Shown one piece after another: positions 1-9,128 of a stretch of DNA of 64,000 bases; position 1 is the stretch's first letter, and every line of letters starts with the position of its first letter. The DNA comes from Nocardia puris (GTDB taxonomy: Bacteria > Actinomycetota > Actinomycetes > Mycobacteriales > Mycobacteriaceae). The notes beneath the pieces are model-generated. The model worked only from the letters and a program-made list of their open reading frames with translations, had not been told where the DNA came from and did no database searches. The stretch is from contig NZ_QNRE01000002.1 of assembly GCF_003315035.1 (NCBI RefSeq), positions 310,001 to 374,000 of the forward strand, given 5' to 3'. Position numbers and translations under genes: made by a program.

Positions 1-888
1 TTCGGGGGAGTGCCAAGTGTTACGAATATCGGCCACCGGTGCGTCAAGCGCTGTAGACACCAGCTTCCAGGTGTTTCGCGCCGAGAATTCGACGCGGTCC
101 GGCGCCGAATCTCGGTGGCGCCTGTCGCCTCTCGCCGTGCGGGCGGCGCTGTGCTTGCCTCGCTACAGGGCCTGCGCAGAGTGCTGGGCGTTCGGCGGAG
201 CGATGACGCCTCGGCCGAGCGACGCCGAGCGGGTGCGGGAGGCAGTGCTGGGTGGGGTGGCCGGACGCGGTCTCGGAGCACGCGAGACCGTGCCCGTCGG
301 GCCGCAAGCCGTATGGAGGCAGCGGGCCGGAAGAGTGCCCCGGCTTGGACCTGCTCACCGAGTCCGCGGTGTGGGGCCGGCGGCGGAGTCGACGCCGCGC
401 GCGACCGTCCGCGGACGTGGGCCGCTGTGCGGCCGGCGGGGGAGTGCGATGGCCGCCGGGCGAAGCTCGGCCGTGGCGCTCGGCTGATTGATGATGGCCG
501 ATTGATGACGGCTGATTCGTGATGTCGCCCCACCGGCCGGCCTGGGCGGTCGCCGTTCATCGCCACGTCGGCCGTCCCGCGCGATCCGGTCTTCAGTGCC
601 CATCCTGAAAACCATGATGCGTCAAGAAGATTGGCGCGCAATCGCACCCGGACGGACGACCTCGCCCGTCGGCGGCCGTGCGCTCGGGCGCGTAAAGCTG
701 GTGCGCCCGAGCGGGCGGCGGGCGGAACGTGAAGCGATATGAGAGGCGGGACGCAGGCGGTCGCGCGGTGTGTGGCGCCTGTTCGGTCCCGTGCGGACCG
801 TGGTGGTGTCCGGAAGGGGCGGGTGTTCACAGACGAAAACCCTTGACGCGCGGCGTTGTTCGTCCGCGGCGTCGTGTGGTGCGTCCGG
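1..888. other. Gene-poor stretch, no supported gene
   Basis: Several overlapping open frames exist on both strands, but all are arginine-, alanine- and proline-rich with no recognisable fold, as expected of chance frames in very GC-rich DNA. None has a good ribosome binding site with conserved-looking sequence behind it. The only structure noticed is a short tandem repeat near 486-527. A real gene may lie to the left of the window edge. Confidence 0.5.
486..527. repeat. Three tandem 14-bp units, GATTGATGA type
   Basis: Three consecutive 14-base units are visible: GATTGATGATGGCC, GATTGATGACGGCT and a diverged third, GATTCGTGATGTCG. The third unit matches less well, so this could be slippage in non-coding DNA rather than a protein binding array. 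Confidence 0.45.
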
Positions 889-1191
889 TTACTGCCTGAT
901 GCAGCTGGACGCGATGCGCCAGAAGGTCTCCGGCTGCAAGGTATTCAGGTCCCAGTCGTCGGCCATGGCGTGCGCCGTGGAGACGATCCGGTCGATGTCG
1001 AAGTCGTTGCGCGTGGCCGCGCCGGTCGATTCGACGGCATCGATGACGAACGCGACGGCGGTCTCCCGCGAGCACGCGTGCGTCTGGGGCCCGCTGCGGG
1101 CCGGTGGCGGACTCACGGTTCCACCGGTGTGTGACAGGTCGAACGGCGCGGGGTCGGCATATCCGATCCGGCCGTCGAGTGATCGATCCAT
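889..1191 (-). CDS. Small hypothetical protein (100 aa)
   Basis: The ATG at 1191 follows an AGGGG ribosome binding site 6-7 bases upstream; a longer frame reaching 1314 lacks such a site. Residues 1-40 look disordered and proline-rich. Residues 42-100 look folded, with two predicted helices around EAVAFV-like and DFDIDRIVSTAHAMADDW-type sequence, and end in a conserved-looking TFWRIASSC segment. There is no signal peptide or membrane segment. I do not recognise the family and give no function. It stands alone, with about 550 bases of AT-richer DNA upstream that probably holds its promoter. Confidence 0.6.
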   Translation of the reverse strand: MDRSLDGRIGYADPAPFDLSHTGGTVSPPPARSGPQTHACSRETAVAFVIDAVESTGAATRNDFDIDRIVSTAHAMADDWDLNTLQPETFWRIASSCIRQ

Positions 1192-1749
1192 AAGAACACC
1201 CCTGACTTTCGGGGTGGCAGCAAATTGCTGGCGACTTTTGTCTTGGTTTGCCGGTGCGGCCACCCTCGGTTGTCCCCTATATAGCTGTGCGGAACTGAGT
1301 TTAGGTCCGTGCACCTTTCAGATGCAAGCACATCTGCACGATCTATTCCGTTCGGCTGAAAGGATTTTCGCGCGCCGACGCACCAGGGCCGAAGTCCCGA
1401 CCGGACGGTCCGGCATCGGGAGGTGCGGCACGCCGGATATAGTGCGTGCCCGCGCCCTGCCAGGCGCGATGCGCGCCCAGGTGGCGTGATGTCGGCCCAC
1501 GTCACGGCGTCGGCGCGCACGGCGGTTCGGTACGGCGGTCCGAGAACAGTTCGCGGCGCGCGCGGCGCGAGTGCACCCGACGGGGTTGATCGGATTCGCG
1601 GCGCGCCCGATTGGCGAACCGACTTCACGCGCGCCGCGCGCCATTTCGCGGACTTTGTTTCCGAATCGTTGCCGAAAGTTCGTGGGTGTCGCGGTGCGGC
1701 GGCTCCGCGACCTCGGAATCCGCTGCGCCCCACGGATTTCAGCAATCCT
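1192..1749. other. Intergenic region, probable promoter of the small hypothetical gene
   Basis: No gene is supported. The part near 1200-1370 is AT-richer than its surroundings and includes a TATATAG run around 1280, which fits a promoter for the leftward small gene ending at 889. The rest up to the oxidoreductase gene end at 1750 shows no conserved coding signal. Confidence 0.4.
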
Positions 1750-2409
1750 CTAGTTACCGATGGCGGCCACGGCGTCGGCGACGGGTGTCGCGCCCGCGAC
1801 GAGCTCGAGGGTGGTGCGGGTGGTCCCCGGCGCCGTCAGCACCGCCGCGAGCACGGCCGCCACATCCGCGCGCGGTACGTCCGCGCGCCCGGCGCGCTCG
1901 GTGGTGAGCGTGACCAGGCCGGTGCCCGGTGTATCGACGAGCCGGCCCGGACGCAGAATCGTCCAGTCCAGATCCCGCGCCCGAAGGTCCTCCTCCGCTT
2001 GGGTTTTCGCGTCCAGATAGGCGATCCACACCTCGTCGGAGCCGGGCGCGGGCGGCAGGCCCGTGCCCATGGCGGAGATCTGCACGAACCGGCGCACCCC
2101 GGCGCTCTCGGCGGCTTCGGCGAGCGCGACCGAACCTCCTTTGTCCACCGTGTATTTGCGCTCCACGCCGCTGCCCGGACCGGCGCCGGCAGCGAACACG
2201 GCGGCGTCGGCGCCCCGCAGCGCGGCCGCCACCTCGCTGGGCTCGGCATGTTCCAGATCGAGCAGTACCGGCCGGGCGCCGGTGGCTTCGACGTCGGGCG
2301 CGTGCGCGGGATTGCGGATGAGGCTGTCCACGGAATGGCCCGCGGCGGTGAGCAGCGGGGCGAGCAACAGGGCGATCTTGCCGTGTCCACCGGCGGTCAC
2401 GACGTGCAT
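1750..2409 (-). CDS. NAD(P)-binding atypical short-chain oxidoreductase (NmrA/YwnB-like)
   Basis: A 219-residue single-domain Rossmann protein of the atypical or extended SDR group. The dinucleotide-binding turn is TAGGHGKIA at residues 5-13, followed by the usual acidic residue after strand 2. The YLDAK motif (Tyr131, Lys135) and the DWTILRPG stretch at 148-155 are typical of NmrA-like and YwnB-like proteins, which bind NAD(P)H as redox sensors or small reductases. It is cytosolic, and the length is normal for the family. A GGAAAGGA element precedes the ATG at 2409. It is transcribed leftward, about 58 bases downstream of the lipoprotein gene, so the two may share a message. The substrate is unknown. 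Confidence 0.85.
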   Translation of the reverse strand: MHVVTAGGHGKIALLLAPLLTAAGHSVDSLIRNPAHAPDVEATGARPVLLDLEHAEPSEVAAALRGADAAVFAAGAGPGSGVERKYTVDKGGSVALAEAAESAGVRRFVQISAMGTGLPPAPGSDEVWIAYLDAKTQAEEDLRARDLDWTILRPGRLVDTPGTGLVTLTTERAGRADVPRADVAAVLAAVLTAPGTTRTTLELVAGATPVADAVAAIGN

Positions 2410-2466
2410 GGGGAGCGTCCTTTCCGAAACGGTCGGTGTGAACGGGAGGGGCCGCGCCCCGGGCGG

Positions 2467-2988
2467 TCAGCGTTCGGGGCCGCCGGGATTGCACGCGGCC
2501 TGGACGGTGGCGGCATAGCCCACATCGGGCCGCCACGGTTCCAGATTCCAGCTGGGCTTGTTCGGCTGGGCCAGGCGCGCCCAGTCCCAGTGGCAGATGA
2601 ACTGATCGCGCATGCCCGGCGTCGAGGCCCGCGGCGAGAGCACGAGCACTTCCTGCCAGGCGCGCTCGTCCGAGCCGGGGTAGGTGGTCCGGCGCCCGGC
2701 CTGGGACGGATAGACCATCAGGCGCGCTCCGTCGACACCGTCGGTCCATTCGACGCCCTCGATGAGGGGCACGCCCGCGTACGGGTCGACGGTGGGCTGC
2801 GCGGCCACGGGCGTGGCGGACTCGGTCGGCGCTGTCGCCGTCGGCGCGGTGGTCGTGGTGACGGTCGTACTCGGTGCGGCCGCGTTCTCGTCACCAGTTC
2901 CGCACCCGGCCACGCCGGCCAGGATCAGCGCACCCCCCAGCGCCGCGGCCATCCGTGCCGTGCGCTCACTCCGAACCAGCCGGCTCAC
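2467..2988 (-). CDS. Secreted lipoprotein, DUF2599-like
   Basis: The chosen start is a GTG at 2988 behind a strong GGAGGA site; the open frame runs further upstream but has no site there. The 173-residue product has a lipoprotein signal with the lipobox V-A-G-C (Cys29), so it should be lipidated and held on the outer face of the membrane. Residues 30-67 form a Thr/Ala/Pro-rich linker. The C-terminal half (about 75-173), with DQFICHW and the WNLEPWRPDVGY segment, resembles the DUF2599 domain of mycobacterial secreted proteins. Its role is unknown. It is divergent from the secreted lipase gene at 3158, with about 170 bases of shared control region. Confidence 0.8.
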   Translation of the reverse strand: MSRLVRSERTARMAAALGGALILAGVAGCGTGDENAAAPSTTVTTTTAPTATAPTESATPVAAQPTVDPYAGVPLIEGVEWTDGVDGARLMVYPSQAGRRTTYPGSDERAWQEVLVLSPRASTPGMRDQFICHWDWARLAQPNKPSWNLEPWRPDVGYAATVQAACNPGGPER

Positions 2989-3157
2989 TCCCGATCCTCC
3001 CTGTCGTCGTCCGGCCACTGCCCGGCCGAATGGGTCCGAGCGTAGTCGTGCCGGGCGTCGCGACACCGTCGGCGCAGGTCGGTGCGCCGGCCGCGACACG
3101 GCGGGACACCGATTGTGGTGGCTTGCCGAATCGGACACCGGGGGCAATCATCGGTCG

Positions 3158-4282
3158 ATGACGCGGACACGGATCGCGGCGGGTGCGCTGGGGGCGGTGG
3201 CCGCGGTGCTGATCGGCGCCGGGCCGGTGACGGCGAACCCCGGGGGTGGTGCGCCGGGAGCAGTGACGTGGTCCGCGCCGGTACCGAGCGTGGTCGCGGT
3301 CGAGGAGGCGAGCCTCGGCCTGTCCATGACGTACTGGTCGCGAGGTCCGCGCGGGCCGATGCAGAGCGGCGGAGCCATCTACGTGCCACCGGGGACCCCG
3401 CCGCCCGGCGGCTGGCCGGTGGTCGCCTACGCGCACGGCACCGTCGGCATCGCCGATCACTGCACGTTCACCAAGGAACCCCGGCTCTTCTATCTCGACA
3501 CGCTGTATCCCACGCTGCTGCGGGCGGGATACGCCGTGGTGCTGTCCGATTACGTCGGCCTGGGCACACCGGGCACACATCCCTACCTGGACGGCCCCTC
3601 GCAGGCGCGCAGCATGATCGACGCGGTGCGAGCCGCCCGTACGCTGGTGCCGGAGCTGAGCGCCGACTGGGCTGTCGTCGGCCAGTCCCAGGGCGGGCAG
3701 ACCGCGCTGTTCACCGCCCACCTCGCGCCCGCCGACGCCCCCGAGCTGCGATTGCACGGCGCGGTGGCGACCGGTCCGCCGTCGAATCTGGAACTGGTCG
3801 CGCCGCTGCTGGGCCCCTGGGTGCCGGAGCTGCCGCTGCGCATGACGACGGCGTACTTCGCGATGATCATGGCCGGATTGCGCGCGACCGCGCCGGAACT
3901 GGACCTGGACCGCTTCCTGACGGCGGAGGGGCAGCGGGTGCTGAGCATCGTGGAGAACGACTGCGTCTTCGAGGCCGACGAGCAGGTGCGTGACGTGTCC
4001 ATCGGATCGATGCTCGCGGCCCCGCTCGATGATCCGGCACTGCTGGCGGTGGTCGACTCGATGATGCGCGTGCCGGTCGCCGGCTACACGGTGCCGCTCT
4101 ACCTCGGCCAAGGCGTCACCGACCGCGACGTGCCCATCCCGCTCACCGCGAAACTGGTGACCGAACTGTTCGCGCACGGCACGGACGTGGAGGTCGAGCT
4201 GTTCCGGGGCGATCACCTGGCCACCGCGCGCGACTCCCTTCCGGCGACGGTGGCCTTCCTGGACCGGGTCTTCGGCCGTTAA
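3158..4282 (+). CDS. Secreted LIP-family (secretory) lipase, first of three
   Basis: A 374-residue alpha/beta hydrolase of the secretory lipase family (Pfam LIP type), which acts outside the cell on triglycerides or other acyl esters. Residues 1-26 form a Sec signal ending near ANP. The oxyanion segment AHGT is at 92-95, the nucleophile elbow is G-Q-S-Q-G with Ser177, the acid is probably Asp322 or Asp324 in GVTDRDV, and His353 lies in GDHLA. The start at 3158 was chosen because the signal peptide begins there; the open frame extends far upstream without homology. It is the most diverged of the three lipases: the other two have G-Y-S-G-G elbows. Its 3' end overlaps the next leftward gene by 4 bases. 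Confidence 0.88.
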   Translation: MTRTRIAAGALGAVAAVLIGAGPVTANPGGGAPGAVTWSAPVPSVVAVEEASLGLSMTYWSRGPRGPMQSGGAIYVPPGTPPPGGWPVVAYAHGTVGIADHCTFTKEPRLFYLDTLYPTLLRAGYAVVLSDYVGLGTPGTHPYLDGPSQARSMIDAVRAARTLVPELSADWAVVGQSQGGQTALFTAHLAPADAPELRLHGAVATGPPSNLELVAPLLGPWVPELPLRMTTAYFAMIMAGLRATAPELDLDRFLTAEGQRVLSIVENDCVFEADEQVRDVSIGSMLAAPLDDPALLAVVDSMMRVPVAGYTVPLYLGQGVTDRDVPIPLTAKLVTELFAHGTDVEVELFRGDHLATARDSLPATVAFLDRVFGR

Positions 4283-4521
4283 CCCCAGAGCGAGCGGCAG
4301 GGGAGCCGGGGCAGCTCCGGACGGACCTTGCCGTCGATGGTGACGGTGAGCCCGGCGCCGAGGGCGGCGGTGGTGAACGCCCACGCCTCGGCGCTGGTGG
4401 CCGCGTACTCCAGGACCAGGGTGTCGTCGGCGGTGGGACCTTCGAAGTAGACGGTGACGCGTCGATCCGGGGTCTCGGGTACAGCCGCGCGATAGGTGCC
4501 CGTGGCCGTCGTGCCGTTCAT
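4279..4521 (-). CDS. Small hypothetical protein (80 aa)
   Basis: The ATG at 4521 sits 8 bases after a GGAAGGAGA ribosome binding site, which makes this start much better than the upstream ones. The product reads as alternating beta strands and one helix (VTVYFEGPTADDTLVLEY, then SAEAWAFTTAALGAGLTVTIDG) and looks like a small folded cytosolic domain. There is no signal peptide or membrane segment. It lies tail to tail with the first lipase, overlapping it by 4 bases. I do not recognise the family. Confidence 0.65.
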   Translation of the reverse strand: MNGTTATGTYRAAVPETPDRRVTVYFEGPTADDTLVLEYAATSAEAWAFTTAALGAGLTVTIDGKVRPELPRLPCRSLWG

Positions 4522-4797
4522 GTCACCGTCTCCTTCCCATCGCCGCCACGCTGCGTCGACGGGAATCACGCTAAGCGCCCGACCATGGAGTAGTACATGG
4601 TGCACCCGGCCTGCTGGACAAGTCACAGGGCGGCTGGGCCGGCGTTGGAGATTCGTCAGAAGGGTGACCCGGGCGCGGCACAGCGTGTCGCGGTCGCGCT
4701 TGTGAGTTGTCCACATAAGCTCCGGTGGTTCTGCCGTCTTCGTCGCTCCACCTCCAGGATGAACTCCATTGCTGGACCCGAGGGGAGGCATACGTCC

Positions 4798-6012
4798 ATG
4801 AGTCAGGCCCTACGCTCGATACGCACGGCCGCGGCGCTGGCGTTCGGCGCGCTGATGCTGGTCGCGGTGGCCGGAGCGGGACATTCCGCGCCGCTGTACC
4901 CGGCGCCTGATCCGGACCCGTTCTTCGCGACGCCGCCGGATCTGGCGGACAAGCGACCCGGGGAGGTGCTCGCGGTGCGCCCGATGCCGCCGCTGCCGAT
5001 CTTCCCGGACACCACGGTGCGGGTGGTCCGATTCCGTTCGACGAACTCCGAGGGCAAGCCCATCGCGGCCACCACCACGCTGCTCACGCCGGGCGCGCAC
5101 CGCGAGAACGGCCCGCTGCTGTCGTTCCAGCACATCATCAACGGCCTGGGCGCGGATTGCTCGGTTTCGCGCGTGCTCTACACCGGCGATCCCAACCTGG
5201 TCGTGCGCGAGGCGCCAGCCTGGAACGTGCTGTTGCAGCGCGGCTGGACCGTCGCGCTGCCCGATCACCTCGGCCCCAATTTCGCTTACGGCGCAGCGAA
5301 ATTGGGCGGGCAGATCACCCTGGACGGCATCCGCGCCGTCAAGCAGTTGCCGGAGCTGCGGGTGCAGTCGAGCCCGGTCGCGATGACCGGATACTCCGGC
5401 GGCGGTATGGCGACGGCCTGGGCGGCGGCGCTGGCGCCCACGTACGCGCCGGACCTCGAGATCGCGGGCGCGGCGATGGGCGGCGTCCCGATGAACCTGG
5501 TGAAAATGCTGGAAGGTCTCGGTCTGGGCTCGCACCCGGTGTTCGGGCTCGCCATGGCGGCGGGTTTCGGCCTGGAGCGGGAGTATCCCGAGCGTTTCCC
5601 GCTCAGCGAGCAGCTCAACGACCGGGGCTTGGCCGCCCGCGCCGCCATGGCCAACAGCTGCACCAACGACATCATCGCCACCGGCGCGGGCCGGGGCGCG
5701 ATGGACTTCGCCAAGACCACCTCCATGATCGACGACCCGCGGGCCAGGGCCGTGGTGGAGGAGAACAGCCTCGAGCTCTACGACGGCGTCCCGAAAACCC
5801 CTGTCTTCGAATGGCATTCGCCCATCGACGGTCTGGTGCCGGTGGACGCGATCGTCAACACGAACCGGCGCTGGTGCGAGGCCGGGGTGCGGGTGCAGTC
5901 CGAGGAGATCCCGGTGCCCGACCACCTCACCGCGGCGGTGCTGGGCATCCCGGCCGCGCTGGGCTGGCTGGAGGCCCGCTTCCGGGGGGAGCCCGCGCCG
6001 AGCAACTGCTGA
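4798..6012 (+). CDS. Secreted LIP-family lipase, second of three
   Basis: A 404-residue secretory lipase. The ATG at 4798 follows GAGGGGAGG by about 9 bases and starts a Sec signal (residues 1-31, cleavage near HSA). The mature enzyme has a FQHIINGLGADC segment, the elbow G-Y-S-G-G with Ser200, the SPIDGLVPVD acid loop and the VPDHLTA histidine loop near the C-terminus, which completes the Ser-Asp-His set. Family members hydrolyse exogenous acylglycerols. It is followed by a hairpin terminator and then by a third paralog on the same strand, so the pair looks like tandem duplication followed by divergence. Confidence 0.9.
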   Translation: MSQALRSIRTAAALAFGALMLVAVAGAGHSAPLYPAPDPDPFFATPPDLADKRPGEVLAVRPMPPLPIFPDTTVRVVRFRSTNSEGKPIAATTTLLTPGAHRENGPLLSFQHIINGLGADCSVSRVLYTGDPNLVVREAPAWNVLLQRGWTVALPDHLGPNFAYGAAKLGGQITLDGIRAVKQLPELRVQSSPVAMTGYSGGGMATAWAAALAPTYAPDLEIAGAAMGGVPMNLVKMLEGLGLGSHPVFGLAMAAGFGLEREYPERFPLSEQLNDRGLAARAAMANSCTNDIIATGAGRGAMDFAKTTSMIDDPRARAVVEENSLELYDGVPKTPVFEWHSPIDGLVPVDAIVNTNRRWCEAGVRVQSEEIPVPDHLTAAVLGIPAALGWLEARFRGEPAPSNC

Positions 6013-6037
6013 GGCGGTTCCCCGCGCCGACCGGGCC

Positions 6038-6063
6038 GAATCCACCGTGCGCCAGGTGGATTC
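6038..6063 (+). terminator. Hairpin after second lipase
   Basis: Perfect 9-bp arms, GAATCCACC (6038-6046) and GGTGGATTC (6055-6063), with an 8-base loop, 25 bases after the lipase stop codon. There is no long T tract, which is usual for actinobacterial terminators. Confidence 0.6.
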
Positions 6064-6241
6064 GCCCGGTTGTTGCGATTCGGCGTCATGACGCGCACAA
6101 CTCGGGCACGAGCCGGTGTCCGGGCGGTCGCCGGGGCCTACCCTGAATCCCTGGCCCTCGGCGCGACAGGGGGCGATCGGGGGTCCGCGGCCGCATCTCC
6201 CTGGGCCAGGCGAACAGCCCACGCATCCGAAGGTGTGTGCC

Positions 6242-7663
6242 ATGAGATGCTTGCCCGCCCTCGTCACGACGGTCCTGCTGGCGCTTCCGGTCCTGGCCGG
6301 AAGCGCCGCCGCGCAACCGCCGCCGCCACCGGTCATCCCCGGAATCCCCGATCTGTCGGGGCTGCCGCCGCTGCCCGACGCGTCGGGTTCGCTGCTACCG
6401 GGCTTGCAGGAGTGGATCGACCGGGTGATCCCACCGCCCCTCGTCGCGCCCCCGCCGGTGCCCGACGTGGCGGCCCCCGAGCACGCGGTGCTCTCGCCGA
6501 CGGCGACCGCTCTGCACGCGGCCGTACTGCCCGCCCCGGTCGGCGACCCGATCTTCGACGCCTGGCCCGCACACCTGGCCGACCTCGCCCCGGGGGAGAT
6601 CATCGAGGTCAGGGACGTGACGCCGACGGCGGCCATGATGGTGCTGATGCCGTTCGAGCGGGCGCTGCTGACCAAATACCGCACCGCCGACGCGTACGGC
6701 CGCCCGTCGTTCGCGACCGCCACGCTCGTGGTGCCCGCGACCCCGTGGCCGGGGCCGGAGGGCAGGCCGGTGCTGGTGAACAACCTCCCCATCAACGCGT
6801 TGGGGCGCGAGTGCGCACCCGGCTACAGCATGGCCCACGGGTGGACCAGCAACACCGGCATCACCGACTTCCTCCCGCCCACAACACAATTGGCGCTGCT
6901 GCGCGGCTACGCCGTGCTGATTCCCGACCACGAGGGCCCGCGCATGGCCTACGCCGAACCGTATGTCGCGGGACACGCTGTGCTGGACGGCATTCGGGCG
7001 GTGCGCGCGCTGCTGCCCGCCGAATTCGGCACGAGCCGTTTCGCGCTCACCGGGTACTCCGGCGGCGCGATCGCGACGCACGGCGCCGTGAAGCTGCTCG
7101 CCGGGTACGCCCCGGAACTCACCGGTGTGGTGGCGGGCGCGGCGCTCGGAGGTGTCCCGGCCGACTACGAGATCCTGGCCCGCAGCATGAACGGGAATCT
7201 GGCCTCGGCGGTGTTCATGGGGGCGGTGTTCGGCATCGGCCGCGAACGCCCGGGGATCGTGGAGCGGATGAACAACCTGGCCGGGTGGATCGCCACCTCG
7301 CCGGTGAAGGACACCTGCTCGAGCACCTTCGGCGCGGTCGGAATCCTGTTGCTGCCCATCGACATCGCCGCGAACTTCCCCGATCCGCTGCGCTCGGAGT
7401 TCGCCGAGGAGATCTACCGCGTGACGCGCATGGAGAACATGGCCTCGGCGGTGCCGCTCTACATCTACAACGGGGAACAGGAGTGGTGGATCCCGGCCGA
7501 GGGCGCGCGCAACCTGTACCACGAGCAGTGCAGGCTCGGCGTCACGGCCGTGTATCGCGGTGTGCCCGGCGAACACCTGATCGGCGCGGTGGTGGGCTAT
7601 CCCGAGGCGGTCGGGTGGCTGGACGAACGCCTGCGCGGGATTCCCGCCGTGAGCGAGTGCTGA
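6242..7663 (+). CDS. Secreted LIP-family lipase with proline-rich N-terminus, third of three
   Basis: A 473-residue secretory lipase. The ATG at 6242 begins a Sec signal (residues 1-24, cleavage near AAAQ). Residues 25-100 form a Pro-rich extension absent from the two paralogs upstream. The catalytic domain then begins, with the elbow G-Y-S-G-G at Ser273 and a GEHLIGA histidine loop near the C-terminus. Cysteines 191 and 316 could form a disulphide, in line with export. The extension may span the cell wall or mediate attachment (inference). It ends 4 bases before the convergent gene at 7668. The family is clear; the substrate is not. Confidence 0.88.
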   Translation: MRCLPALVTTVLLALPVLAGSAAAQPPPPPVIPGIPDLSGLPPLPDASGSLLPGLQEWIDRVIPPPLVAPPPVPDVAAPEHAVLSPTATALHAAVLPAPVGDPIFDAWPAHLADLAPGEIIEVRDVTPTAAMMVLMPFERALLTKYRTADAYGRPSFATATLVVPATPWPGPEGRPVLVNNLPINALGRECAPGYSMAHGWTSNTGITDFLPPTTQLALLRGYAVLIPDHEGPRMAYAEPYVAGHAVLDGIRAVRALLPAEFGTSRFALTGYSGGAIATHGAVKLLAGYAPELTGVVAGAALGGVPADYEILARSMNGNLASAVFMGAVFGIGRERPGIVERMNNLAGWIATSPVKDTCSSTFGAVGILLLPIDIAANFPDPLRSEFAEEIYRVTRMENMASAVPLYIYNGEQEWWIPAEGARNLYHEQCRLGVTAVYRGVPGEHLIGAVVGYPEAVGWLDERLRGIPAVSEC

Positions 7664-7667
7664 ACGC

Positions 7668-8921
7668 TCACTTGCCTTGCAGCCACAGCTGTTTCATGCG
7701 CCAGTGGTTGTCCCACCAGGCCGACACCACGGCCGGGTCGGCGTCCGGCGGCGGTGGCGGCGACTCGCCGGGGAACAGCCCGTCGGGGCCCGGCGCGCCG
7801 ACGGAGGTGGTGGTGGGCAACGGCGGTTCGGTGGGCGTGGCGGGGTCGGTCGTGACGGATGGGGGAGCCTCGGGCAGGACGGATGCATCGGCGGCGGACG
7901 TGGGGGCCGGTGTGGCGACCGGAACGGAGGGGGCCCGGGTGGGCGCGGCGACCACGGGCCGCGGGGCGACCGGCGGCGGCGCGGGCGCGGCGGCGTCGTG
8001 GGTGGCCTCGATGCGGATCGGCACGGGGGCGGGCGGTGCGGCGTGCGCGTCGGCGGGCTGCGTCGCGGGGTCGGCCGGTCCGGGCGCGGCCGCCTCGCTG
8101 ACGGTCACCGGACGCGTCCACACGGCGTCGTCGGTGAGGTGGGCGACCGTGGGCCCGGCCAGCCCGAGCAGCGTGGCCAGCGCGATGCCGACCGGCAGCA
8201 GTCCGGCGGCGCGGCGGGTGTCGTCGTCGAGCAGGACGGTCGCCGGCTCGTCCTCGGGGAGTTGTCCGGCGGCGATCACCGCCGCGCCGAGGGCGGCGGG
8301 GTCGGGCGGACCGTCGAGCGTGACGGTCTCGGCATCGAACGCGCGCGCCACCTGCTCGCGCAGTGCGGGTCGGAGCCGCTTCGTGCCGAACAGCGCGATG
8401 CCGTCGATCCGCAGCCCGTGGGTGATGAGCGCGGGATGCACGTGGTCGAACGCCTCGGCGGCCGCGTCGTCGCCGCGCTTCCACGCCCCGGCGGCGAGCA
8501 CGCGTTCCCGGGACGGCCCGGTGACGAGATAGGTGAGTTCGCGTTCGGAGACCTCGAGCCCGAGCAGGGTGCCGAAACGGTCCAGTTCGCGGTGTTCGCG
8601 CACGAAGGCCAGCAGCGCCGCTCGCACCGAGACCAGCGACGTGGTGCGCCAGCGCCCGGCGCCCAGGTGCGTGACGAGTTCGCGGCGCTCCCCGGGCGTG
8701 CGGTAGGTGACGGCGATGTTCTCGATCAGCGAGAGCGTCCGGTCGGCGAGGTCGCCGAGCACGGCGGTCACCGCCGCGGCGGGGCCGGCCCGGTCGACCT
8801 CGCGGTCGATCTGCTCGGGTGGCCCGCCGGAGGGGCCGCCGGAGGGGCCGTCCGACCGGGGGTTCGGCAGCAGTACCACGCGGACCACCGAGATATCGGT
8901 CGAGACACCCACCGTCGCCAT
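7668..8921 (-). CDS. Membrane-anchored protein with actin-like N-terminus and Pro/Ala-rich tail (DUF7159-like)
   Basis: A 417-residue protein starting at the ATG at 8921 after an AGAGGG site. The N-terminus (VGVSTDISVVRVVLL) and the residues up to about 220 resemble the DUF7159/Hsp70-actin-like cytosolic domain found in many mycobacterial proteins of unknown role. One membrane segment follows (around 247-268, AAGLLPVGIALATLLGLAG). The remaining 150 residues are rich in Pro, Ala and Thr and should lie outside the membrane, ending in a short WWDNHWRMKQLW segment. The layout suggests a link between cytosol and cell wall, but that is inference. It is transcribed towards the third lipase and divergent from the XRE gene. 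Confidence 0.7.
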   Translation of the reverse strand: MATVGVSTDISVVRVVLLPNPRSDGPSGGPSGGPPEQIDREVDRAGPAAAVTAVLGDLADRTLSLIENIAVTYRTPGERRELVTHLGAGRWRTTSLVSVRAALLAFVREHRELDRFGTLLGLEVSERELTYLVTGPSRERVLAAGAWKRGDDAAAEAFDHVHPALITHGLRIDGIALFGTKRLRPALREQVARAFDAETVTLDGPPDPAALGAAVIAAGQLPEDEPATVLLDDDTRRAAGLLPVGIALATLLGLAGPTVAHLTDDAVWTRPVTVSEAAAPGPADPATQPADAHAAPPAPVPIRIEATHDAAAPAPPPVAPRPVVAAPTRAPSVPVATPAPTSAADASVLPEAPPSVTTDPATPTEPPLPTTTSVGAPGPDGLFPGESPPPPPDADPAVVSAWWDNHWRMKQLWLQGK

Positions 8922-9128
8922 ACGATCACCCTCTTGCCACACGCGACTCGGTAGGGATTCGTCGCCGACCCGCGCGGCGATCGGTCCCGGGCCGAGATTG
9001 GTGCGGGAGTGGTGACCGGGGACGAGCGGAAACCGACCGGTCCCACCGGTACGGATCACAACAGCTCTGGCGCGAAACGGGATCGAAGTCCCTGGAGTGT
9101 CGCGGCGAATTCGTGGCAGACTCGGTGG

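Noticed and set aside
4810..6795. A 661-residue leftward open frame opposite the second and third lipases
   Set aside because: The rightward strand has signal peptides and Ser/His motifs; the leftward frame is low-complexity shadow.
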